A stretch of 9,617 bases of DNA from the NCBI GenBank assembly GCA_028869355.1, contig JAGWSK010000559.1, positions 1 through 9,617 of the forward strand. Direction: 5' to 3'. The stretch comes from Alphaproteobacteria bacterium. GTDB taxonomy: Bacteria > Pseudomonadota > Alphaproteobacteria > Micropepsales > Micropepsaceae. Positions 1 to 5,742 of this stretch are shown here, piece after piece. The notes under the pieces were generated by a model. That model searched no databases, had not been told where the DNA came from, and saw nothing but the letters and a program-made list of their open reading frames with translations. The first letter of the stretch is position 1. Each line of letters starts with the position of its first letter. A program made the translations under genes and the position numbers.

Positions 1-528
1 CACACGGCCGTCGCTGAGATAGAAATTTTCATCGCCGGGACGGTCGTGGCGTTCAAGACCGAAAACTTCAGCGTAGAAATCGGCGCATTTCGGCGCGTGA
101 CGCGTGCGAAGCGCGATATGGCTGATCGCCCGTTTCTGCACCCAGTTGTTTTCGGCAAAGATGTCTTTCTGCTCGCCTGAACCGGCTTCCGACAGATCGA
201 AAATATTCGTGTCGGGATCATGGACGCTGTACGCAGCATAAGGGCGAATGGGCGGGCGTTTCACCGCCGTTATTGTGCGGTCGAAGCGTTCAATCCGCGC
301 GAGCGTTTCCGGGATGTCATCCACCTCGATCCCAAAATGATCCAGGCCACTCAGACGCCCGTCACGCCGCGGAATGCAGTTGAGGCCGACATAGCCGTCG
401 CCCACCGGGACAGCCCGCGCCGGGCGCGGCTTCCTGGTGGTCTTCATGTCGAACAATGCCTGATAAAAGCGGGCATTCATGGCGTAATAATCGGTGGCGA
501 TGGCGACATGATTGATCCTGGCAGCCAT
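1..528 (-). CDS. VOC-family two-module protein, second copy (3' end missing)
   Basis: The first 176 codons read open from an ATG at 528 to the window edge. The protein is a close paralogue of its upstream neighbour, roughly two thirds identical by eye over the shared stretch, so about 95 C-terminal residues should lie outside. Two vicinal-oxygen-chelate modules are recognisable: ARINHVAIATDYYAMNARFY at the start and a second one beginning near residue 136 (SHIALRTRHAPKCADFY). Candidate metal ligands in the first module are H7, H64 and D111, and H137 opens the second. The family includes type I extradiol dioxygenases, glyoxalases and fosfomycin/bleomycin resistance proteins, so the reaction cannot be fixed from sequence. 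The ATG lies 5 bp after the upstream stop, with a purine-rich GAGGCG that includes the end of that gene as a possible ribosome site, so the pair is probably co-transcribed and coupled. Confidence 0.85.
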   Translation of the reverse strand, partial: MAARINHVAIATDYYAMNARFYQALFDMKTTRKPRPARAVPVGDGYVGLNCIPRRDGRLSGLDHFGIEVDDIPETLARIERFDRTITAVKRPPIRPYAAYSVHDPDTNIFDLSEAGSGEQKDIFAENNWVQKRAISHIALRTRHAPKCADFYAEVFGLERHDRPGDENFYLSDGRV

Positions 529-533
529 CGGCT

Positions 534-1349
534 TCACGCCTCGCCATTGGCAACGTCGAGATACACGCCTTCGACATCGGTGAAATGGTGGTGCCCAAAT
601 GGGCACTGTTTGAACAGCTTCAGGCGCGCTTCACCCTCGCTTCCGTATCCGAGCGGACGGCCATGCATTAGCGGATTTTCGCCGATCAGGAATTCGAGAT
701 CGCGCTTTACGGCATCAACGTCTTCGACCTTGAAGCCGATATGGTCGAGTCCCAGTCGCGCCGGATCCATGCCTACATAATCCGCAATTCTCCACTGCAG
801 GATCGCAAGCGTCACGCGGCCGTCGGAAAGATAATAATTGCCGTCGCTCGGGCGGTTCAGCAGCGCAAGGCCGAACACTTCGGCATAGAATTGTGCACAG
901 TGCTCCGCGTTTCGGGTGCGCAGCGCGATGTGATCGATGCGGCGGGCGCGCAGGTCCTGTCCGTCGTTGTCGGCATAGACATCTTTCTGAAAGCCGATAT
1001 TTCGCTGCGACAGGTCGAAAATATTGGTGTCCGGATCGTGGGCGCTGTAGGCGGCGTAGGGGCGGATCGGCGGTCGTTTGAGCGCGGCCAGTTCCGGATC
1101 GAATTTCTGCATTCGCGCGATTGAATCATCGATGTCATCGACTTCAATGCCGAAATGATCCAGACCGCTGGTGCGCCCATCCCGGCGGGGAATATGGGTC
1201 ATCCCCACATAGCCGTCCCCCAGTGAAACCGCGCGCGAGGGCGGCAGAGTTTTCTTGCCCTGGTTCATCCCGAACAACGCCTCGTAAAAGCGGGCATTCG
1301 TTGCGTAATAATCGCTGGTGATCGCAACGTGGTTGATGCGCGCGGACAT
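534..1349 (-). CDS. VOC-family two-module protein (glyoxalase / extradiol dioxygenase superfamily), first copy
   Basis: A 271-residue protein made of two repeated VOC modules. Module 1 starts at RINHVAITSDYYATNARFYE and module 2 at RIDHIALRTRNAEHCAQFYA near residue 137. Metal-ligand-like positions are H7, H65 and D112 in module 1, and H140, H203 and D265 in module 2. The last position is usually Glu in type I extradiol enzymes, so Asp in both modules is a noticeable departure. The length fits a two-module extradiol dioxygenase (about 270-300 residues), but substrate and activity are unknown. I chose the ATG at 1349 because a GGAG sits six bases upstream and the paralogue begins at the same place (MAARINH against MSARINH). 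An in-frame ATG at 1361 would overlap that ribosome site. It is the first gene of a leftward pair and is divergent from the DUF2848 gene. Confidence 0.88.
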   Translation of the reverse strand: MSARINHVAITSDYYATNARFYEALFGMNQGKKTLPPSRAVSLGDGYVGMTHIPRRDGRTSGLDHFGIEVDDIDDSIARMQKFDPELAALKRPPIRPYAAYSAHDPDTNIFDLSQRNIGFQKDVYADNDGQDLRARRIDHIALRTRNAEHCAQFYAEVFGLALLNRPSDGNYYLSDGRVTLAILQWRIADYVGMDPARLGLDHIGFKVEDVDAVKRDLEFLIGENPLMHGRPLGYGSEGEARLKLFKQCPFGHHHFTDVEGVYLDVANGEA

Positions 1350-1355
1350 CAGAAG

Positions 1356-1359
1356 CTCC
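1356..1359 (-). promoter_or_regulatory. Ribosome binding site of the first VOC gene
   Basis: On the minus strand GGAG is followed by six bases (CTTCTG) and then the ATG at 1349. This spacing selects ATG 1349 over the in-frame ATG at 1361, which would start within one base of the GGAG itself. Confidence 0.6.
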
Positions 1360-1372
1360 AATGGTTTTGGCC

Positions 1373-1401
1373 ATTCTGGACCATTCCCGCAGGTTTGTCA
1401 G
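1373..1401 (-). promoter_or_regulatory. Candidate sigma-70-type promoter for the VOC pair
   Basis: On the minus strand CTGACA (1401-1396, five of six matches to the -35 consensus) is separated by exactly 17 bases from CAGAAT (1378-1373, four of six matches to the -10). Transcription would start near 1366, giving a short leader that still includes the GGAG and the ATG at 1349. The match is good for GC-rich DNA, but it is sequence-only evidence. Confidence 0.45.
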
Positions 1402-1409
1402 CGCCAGGA

Positions 1410-1426
1410 GACGCGCATTTGACGCG
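1410..1426 (+). repeat. Short direct repeat in the divergent intergenic region, possible operator
   Basis: GACGCG occurs at 1410-1415 and again at 1421-1426, 11 bp apart, which is about one helical turn. It lies just upstream of the leftward -35 and overlaps the rightward TTGACG. Same-face spacing between divergent promoters is a typical place for a regulator site, but a six-base repeat in GC-rich DNA can easily be chance. The rest of the 137-bp gap (1350-1486) shows nothing else I can name. Confidence 0.2.
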
Positions 1427-1447
1427 TGCTTCCCGCTGTGCCATCTG
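1419..1447 (+). promoter_or_regulatory. Weak candidate promoter for the DUF2848-cupin-SBP genes
   Basis: TTGACG at 1419-1424 matches five of six bases of the -35 consensus. The hexamer 17 bases on (CATCTG, 1442-1447) is a poor -10, so only the -35 half is convincing. The gene starts at 1487, which is compatible with a leader of about 30 bases. Confidence 0.2.
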
Positions 1448-1486
1448 CAAATTCAGTCTCACAGCGGCACTTGGACGGCAGGCAAA

Positions 1487-2167
1487 ATGCTTTCATTCAA
1501 TCTTGAAGATGGGCCATCCAGTGGCGCGGCAAGACAGATCGAGATCGGCAAGCTGATCATCGCCGGCTGGACCGGGCGCGACCCTGCCGCAGTCGAACAT
1601 CACATCCGTGAGCTGGAAGCGCTGGGGGTCAAACGCCCTGCAACCGTGCCCATCTTCTATCGTGTCTCAGCGGCGAGGCTGACGGCCGAACCGTCCATTC
1701 AGGTGCTGGGCGAGCACACCAGTGGCGAAGTTGAGTTCGTGCTGGTCAAGGCGTTGGGCCGGCTGTGGGTCGGCGCAGGCTCAGACCATACGGACCGTGA
1801 AGCGGAAAGCGTCGGCGTATCCCTGTCCAAGCAGATCTGCGACAAGCCGGTCGCACCGGCACTATGGCCGTTTGACGACGTCGCACCACATTGGGACCGG
1901 CTGATTCTCCGCTCCTACGCCACGATCGATGGCCGGCGGGAGCTATACCAGGAAGGTCAGGTGAGCGCGCTTCGGCATCCGGAAGATTTGCTTTCGCGTC
2001 TCGGCGAACGCCAGCTTGCAGATGGTACGGCGATTTTCGGTGGCACGTTGCCCGCCATCGGCGGCGTCAGACCGGCCGACCGTTTCGATTTCGAGTTGGA
2101 AGATCCGGTGCGCCGGAAGACAATTGCGCACGGCTATGACATTTTTACCCTGCCCGTCCCGGGTTGA
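1487..2167 (+). CDS. DUF2848 family protein, FAH-like motif layout
   Basis: A 226-residue protein matching my memory of the DUF2848 family along its length, with the segments LIIAGWTGRD (23-32), VGAGSDHTDRE (95-105), SKQICDKPVAPALWPFD (114-130) and FELEDP (202-207). The family has no established function. By eye the order GEVEFVLV (E81 and E83), then GSDHTDRE, then a late GTLPAIGGVRPADRFDFEL parallels the ExE, ND-RD and GT-LKPGD-E elements of fumarylacetoacetate hydrolase-type metalloenzymes. I therefore suspect an FAH-like hydrolase or lyase fold; this is inference. The frame is open from 1361, but the first 42 codons look non-coding, and the ATG at 1487 with AGG shortly upstream fits the family N-terminus. 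It heads a rightward operon with the cupin and SBP genes. Confidence 0.85.
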   Translation: MLSFNLEDGPSSGAARQIEIGKLIIAGWTGRDPAAVEHHIRELEALGVKRPATVPIFYRVSAARLTAEPSIQVLGEHTSGEVEFVLVKALGRLWVGAGSDHTDREAESVGVSLSKQICDKPVAPALWPFDDVAPHWDRLILRSYATIDGRRELYQEGQVSALRHPEDLLSRLGERQLADGTAIFGGTLPAIGGVRPADRFDFELEDPVRRKTIAHGYDIFTLPVPG

Positions 2168-2172
2168 AGAGG
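2166..2172 (+). promoter_or_regulatory. Ribosome binding site of the cupin gene
   Basis: GAAGAGG overlaps the stop codon of the DUF2848 gene and lies nine bases before the ATG at 2182. It favours that ATG over the TTG at 2164 (upstream of the site) and the ATG at 2188 (15 bases away). It also implies translational coupling. Confidence 0.5.
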
Positions 2173-2181
2173 CGCAAACAC

Positions 2182-2577
2182 ATGCCGATGAACAAACCTC
2201 ATATCGAGTTTTTGACACTCGACATGAAATCAGGCTGGGCAACACCCGAAGGCTATCCGGACGGAATCAAGCAGAAAATTCTCGCCAGCGATCTGGATGA
2301 GCGGCGCAAGACCGGAAGCCGGACGCGGTTGCTGCGCTTCGAGCCGGGCGTTTTTACGACCGCGCCTTTTGTGCACGATCATTGGGAAGAAGTTTATCTC
2401 CTTACCGGCGATCTTACGGTCGGCAATGATCGAGAAGGCAGAGGCGGTGAATCCTTCCTGAGCCCCACTTATGCGTGCCGTCCGCCCGGTATCCATCATG
2501 GCCCGTTCAAATCCGAGAAGGGCTGCATGCTGTTCGAAATCCACTATTACGACGAGAGCCGGAACCAGCCGAGATGA
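2182..2577 (+). CDS. Small single-domain cupin protein
   Basis: A 131-residue protein with one cupin barrel. The first cupin motif is visible around residues 56-77 (GVFTTAPFVHDHWEEVYLLTGDL), with H65, H67 and E69 or E70 as likely metal ligands. The second is ACRPPGIHHGPF (98-109), with H105 or H106 as the fourth ligand. The spacing between the second His and the Glu is shorter than in the classical HxHx3-4E motif, a compact form I associate with cupins annotated only as cupin-domain proteins. Possible roles are a metal-dependent dioxygenase, an isomerase or a small-molecule-binding accessory; the sequence does not choose. It starts 14 bp after the DUF2848 stop and its own stop overlaps the next start (ATGA), so the three genes are probably one operon. 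Confidence 0.85.
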   Translation: MPMNKPHIEFLTLDMKSGWATPEGYPDGIKQKILASDLDERRKTGSRTRLLRFEPGVFTTAPFVHDHWEEVYLLTGDLTVGNDREGRGGESFLSPTYACRPPGIHHGPFKSEKGCMLFEIHYYDESRNQPR

Positions 2578-3518
2578 CGCGGCCGGTGAAACTGGCGATC
2601 CCGGACCTGATCTCGAACTCCTATTTTCCGGCGGTCGCCGCCGTTGAGCTTGGATTCTTCCGGCGCGAAGGAATCGATGCATCGGTCGAGTTGATTTTTC
2701 CGGTCGATAAATCCTATGCGGCTTTGCGCGATGGCGCTGTCGATTTTGTCGGCGGTTCGGCACATTCCGCACTCGCAGCTTTTCCCGAATGGCGAGGCGC
2801 CAAACTGCTCTGCGCACAGGGACAGGGCATGTACTGGTTCCTTGTCATGCATTCGCGTTTTCAAGCGCGGCGCGGTGATTTGGATTGCGTCAAAGGGAAA
2901 AGTATCGGCGCCGCACCCTGGGTTGATCTCGGGCTGCGCCAGCTCCTGATCGAAGCCGGAATCGACCTGAAGCGCGACGAAGTGCGAATTGCGCCGGTAC
3001 CCGGCGCGACAGGCGCCAGCATCAATTTCGGGGTTACCGCGGCCAGGGCTCTTCAGGACGGAAAGATCGATGGCTTCTGGGCAAACGGGATGGGCGCCGA
3101 AGTCGCGGTGAGGAGCGGCGCCGGAACAATCGTTCTCGACATTCGCCGCGGTGATGGCCCAAAAGCCTGCTTTAATTACACCATGGCGTCGATCGCGACG
3201 ACCGACCGCTTGATTGAGCGCGAACCGGCGATTGCCGAGGCCGCCATCCAGGCGATTGTGCACACGCAGAATGCGTTGCGCGCCGATCCTTCACGGGCGA
3301 CGGCGGTTGGACGAAAGTTATTTCCACCCACCGAGGCGCCACTCATTGCCGATCTCATTGCGCGCGATGCACCGCTTTACGATCCGTCGATTTCTCCTGA
3401 ATTCGTCACCGGCATGAATCAATTCTCGCGCGATGCCGGTATTCTGCGCGGTGATCCAGACTATGATGAGATCGTCGCGACGCGTTTCAGCCATTTGTGG
3501 CAGAGAGATTCAGCGTGA
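2574..3518 (+). CDS. NMT1/THI5-like substrate-binding protein without signal peptide
   Basis: A 314-residue protein of the periplasmic-binding-protein type II fold, NMT1/THI5-like (nitrate/sulfonate/taurine ABC transporter binding components). Typical segments are VELGFFRREGIDASVEL (24-40), ALRDGAVDFVGGSAHSALAA (50-69) and VKGKSIGAAPWVDLGLRQLL (106-125). The start at 2574 overlaps the cupin stop as ATGA. The N-terminus (MTRPVKLAIPDLISNSYF) begins straight in the first beta strand, with no hydrophobic signal or lipobox, and 33 in-frame codons upstream do not supply one. No permease or ATPase gene follows. It may be a cytoplasmic ligand-binding protein, an enzyme-like THI5 relative, or a binding protein with an unusual export route. 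The CCCFC motif of yeast THI5 is not seen. The 3' end overlaps egtD on the opposite strand by 9 bp. Confidence 0.82.
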   Translation: MTRPVKLAIPDLISNSYFPAVAAVELGFFRREGIDASVELIFPVDKSYAALRDGAVDFVGGSAHSALAAFPEWRGAKLLCAQGQGMYWFLVMHSRFQARRGDLDCVKGKSIGAAPWVDLGLRQLLIEAGIDLKRDEVRIAPVPGATGASINFGVTAARALQDGKIDGFWANGMGAEVAVRSGAGTIVLDIRRGDGPKACFNYTMASIATTDRLIEREPAIAEAAIQAIVHTQNALRADPSRATAVGRKLFPPTEAPLIADLIARDAPLYDPSISPEFVTGMNQFSRDAGILRGDPDYDEIVATRFSHLWQRDSA

Positions 3519-4472
3519 CTCCAGCCAGTGGAGGCTGAACAGGCCTTTCGGGTCACACCAGAATTTGCGGGATATCAAGCCCGCCGACGCGGCGAGTTCC
3601 TGAAAGCTATCGACGGTGTACTTATAGGAATATTCCGTCAAAATCGCTTCTCCTTCCGAAAAAGCAAAGGACCGGCCGCAAATATTGGCTTTTTGCCGGA
3701 TGGCGCTGATCAGATACATTTCGATCCGCATCTCGGCCGGGTTGTACAATGCGTAATGAAAAAAGCGCGAGGGATCGAAATCGGCGCCCGCATCGCGATT
3801 GGCGCGCGATAGCAGATTGAGATTGAACGCCGCGGTAATACCCGCGCGATCATTGTAAGCCGCGTGCAATATGGCCGGATCCTTCGCCAAATCGACACCG
3901 ATCAGCAGCGCACCTCGATCGAGAATCGCCGCCGCCGCCGAAAGAAATTTACGAGCCTCCAGCGGTGTAAAATTGCCGATGGTCGAACCCGGGAAAAAGC
4001 CCAGGCGGCGTCCTCCCGGCGCCAGCGGCCACCGCAGCCTTCCGGTGAAGTCGCCAATCACGGGATGGACCTGCAACGCCGGGTAATCCATGCGCAGCCG
4101 TTCCGCAAGACGGTCCAACCAGGTGTCGGAAAAATCCACCGGCATATAGGCGCGCGGCCGATGCAGCGAATTCAGCAGTATGCGAATTTTGTCGCCCGAT
4201 CCGGCGCCGAACTCCATGATCTCGACATCGGGCCCCCCAAGGGCTGAGATCTCTGCCGCATGCGAACGCAGCAACGCGTTTTCCGTCCGGGTCAGATAAT
4301 ATTCCGGAAGCGTGCAGATTTCGTCGAACAACCGGGCGCCAATAGCGTCATAAAGATATTTGCACGGAATTTTTTTCGGACATTGCGCCAGACCGGCCAG
4401 CAGCGCTTCGCGGAAACCGTCGGTGAGCGCGCCAGAGGCCAGGGCGAAACCGTCTTCCCGCATCGTTTTCAT
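3510..4472 (-). CDS. egtD: L-histidine N(alpha)-methyltransferase EgtD
   Basis: A 320-residue SAM-dependent enzyme that converts histidine to hercynine (trimethylhistidine), the first step of ergothioneine synthesis; cytoplasmic. The SAM-binding loop EFGAGSG is at 87-93. Residues matching known mycobacterial EgtD substrate contacts sit at nearly the same numbers: Y39, Y59 (in PEYYLTRTE), N167 (in GSTIGNFTP), Y206, E280 and S282 (in LTEYSYKY). The length is normal for the family. I chose the ATG at 4472 because it overlaps the egtB stop (ATGA), which implies coupling. A second ATG at 4463 is possible, with AGAGG 13 bases away. Upstream codons overlap egtB in another frame and do not look like EgtD. 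It is the last gene of the leftward run. Confidence 0.95.
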   Translation of the reverse strand: MKTMREDGFALASGALTDGFREALLAGLAQCPKKIPCKYLYDAIGARLFDEICTLPEYYLTRTENALLRSHAAEISALGGPDVEIMEFGAGSGDKIRILLNSLHRPRAYMPVDFSDTWLDRLAERLRMDYPALQVHPVIGDFTGRLRWPLAPGGRRLGFFPGSTIGNFTPLEARKFLSAAAAILDRGALLIGVDLAKDPAILHAAYNDRAGITAAFNLNLLSRANRDAGADFDPSRFFHYALYNPAEMRIEMYLISAIRQKANICGRSFAFSEGEAILTEYSYKYTVDSFQELAASAGLISRKFWCDPKGLFSLHWLESR

Positions 4473-5728
4473 GCGTCCTCTGCCAGGCGGATTCCGGAAA
4501 ACTGCCAACGCGCGCCAGGGGGAAAGAAATTCCGGTAGCCAGGTCGAATGTGGTCCGCAGGAGTAACGCAGGAACCGCCGCGCAGGACGATCTGGCCACA
4601 CATGAATTTGCCATTATATTCCGATGCTGGGCCACTCCACGGCTTGAACCCGGGATAGGGATCATAGGCGGAGCGCGTCCATTCCCACGCATCGCCATAG
4701 AACTGGCTTTCCCCTTTTTTGGCCGGTTCCGGATGCAGACTGCCGGTCTGCAGCAATCGGCCTGTAACTGGTTCTCCCCTGGCCGCCGCCTCCCATTCAA
4801 ATTCGGTCGGCAGCCTTTTGCGGCACCAGCGGGCATAGGCTTCCGCTTCATAGAAGCTGATGTGAACGACCGGTTCGGAAAGCCGGAGCGGCCGAAGTCC
4901 ACCGAGGGTGAAAATCGCCCATTCGTCCTGGTCCTTCGTCCAGTAGAGTGGCGCGCGGATGTTCTGCGTCTGGATGAAATTCCAACCATCGGACAGCCAT
5001 AGTTCGGGCCGCTCGTAGCCGCGGTCGCGAATGAATTCCAGGTATTCGCCGCAGGTCGCAAGACGCGAGGCGATCCGGAACGGCGCCAGCAGAACGCGAT
5101 GGCGAGGCTGTTCATTGTCGAAGGCGAAACTTCCGGTGCCGCTGCCGATCCAGCAGATGCCGCCGGGATGGTTCCGCCATGAGAGCGGCACCGGGTTGTG
5201 ATCCGGCCGTTCGGGAAGTTTCGAATAGGCAGGCAGGATTGAGTTACAGGAAAGCGCGTGCTTGATGTCGGTCAGGATCAATTCCTGATGCTGTTGTTCG
5301 TGCTGCAAACCAAGTTCACATAATCCTTCTATTTCGGCAGTATACGAACCATCGAGCAGCCGCAGCATTGCCGTATCGACATGCTTCCGGTATCGAAGAA
5401 TGTCTTCACATGAAGGACGGGTAATCATTCCACGCTGCGGGCGAGGATGCCTGTCGCCAAGGGACTCATAGTAGGAGTTGAACAAATAATGGAAGCGCCG
5501 GTCATAGGCTTCATATCCGGGCGCGTGCGGCATCAGCAGCAAAGTCTCGAAAAACCAGGTCGTATGCGCGAGATGCCATTTGACCGGACTCGCATCGGCC
5601 ATGGACTGGATACATTGATCTTCGGGACTTAATGGCGCGGCCAGCCCTTCCGTCAGTTGACGCACGGCAGACAGGCGGCTTGCCATCGAATTGGCATCCG
5701 GTGCAGTTTTGGTAGCAATCCCAGACAT
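4469..5728 (-). CDS. egtB: Ergothioneine synthase EgtB (non-haem iron sulfoxide synthase)
   Basis: A 419-residue enzyme that joins hercynine to the sulfur of cysteine or gamma-glutamylcysteine using O2. An N-terminal DinB-like domain (about 18-175) carries the iron-binding histidines: WHLAHTTWFFE has H52 and H55, and LQHEQQHQEL gives H143 and H147. A C-terminal FGE-sulfatase domain (about 185-417) shows PVVHISFYEAEAYARWCRKR, RLPTEFEWEAAARG, WEWTRSAYDPYPGF, VLRGGSCVTP and the terminal WQFSGIRLA. The order and length are standard for EgtB. Which thiol it uses cannot be read safely; no egtA, egtC or egtE is in the window. The ATG at 5728 is 14 bp after the zwf stop, with no strong ribosome site visible, and its stop overlaps the egtD start. 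A selenoneine synthase (SenA) paralogue is possible but less likely beside egtD. Confidence 0.94.
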   Translation of the reverse strand: MSGIATKTAPDANSMASRLSAVRQLTEGLAAPLSPEDQCIQSMADASPVKWHLAHTTWFFETLLLMPHAPGYEAYDRRFHYLFNSYYESLGDRHPRPQRGMITRPSCEDILRYRKHVDTAMLRLLDGSYTAEIEGLCELGLQHEQQHQELILTDIKHALSCNSILPAYSKLPERPDHNPVPLSWRNHPGGICWIGSGTGSFAFDNEQPRHRVLLAPFRIASRLATCGEYLEFIRDRGYERPELWLSDGWNFIQTQNIRAPLYWTKDQDEWAIFTLGGLRPLRLSEPVVHISFYEAEAYARWCRKRLPTEFEWEAAARGEPVTGRLLQTGSLHPEPAKKGESQFYGDAWEWTRSAYDPYPGFKPWSGPASEYNGKFMCGQIVLRGGSCVTPADHIRPGYRNFFPPGARWQFSGIRLAEDA

Positions 5729-5742
5729 GATGCTGTTTGTGA

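Noticed and set aside
1361..1486. Upstream in-frame extension of the DUF2848 gene from an ATG at 1361
   Set aside because: The 42 extra residues look non-coding and do not match the family N-terminus as I recall it. The stretch coincides with the divergent promoter region, so the ATG at 1487 is preferred.
2547..3263. A 238-codon minus-strand frame opposite the substrate-binding protein gene
   Set aside because: It is fully antisense to a gene with good NMT1/THI5-like motifs, has no ribosome site or family resemblance, and crosses the cupin end.
3519..3533. Small inverted repeat (CTCCA, five-base loop, TGGAG) just past the convergent stops, as a possible terminator
   Set aside because: The stem has only five pairs, no T-run follows on either strand, and the repeat lies inside egtD coding sequence.
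4370..4376. Run of seven A on the minus strand inside egtD, as a possible slippage or frameshift site
   Set aside because: The frame before and after encodes continuous, conserved EgtD sequence (CPKKIPCKYLYD), so nothing indicates that a shift is needed or used.
4348..5115. A 255-codon open frame on the minus strand in a different frame from egtB and egtD
   Set aside because: It lies across the egtB-egtD junction, where both real genes have clear family motifs. Its translation is rich in Arg, Pro and Ser with no recognisable domain, typical of a shadow frame in GC-rich DNA.
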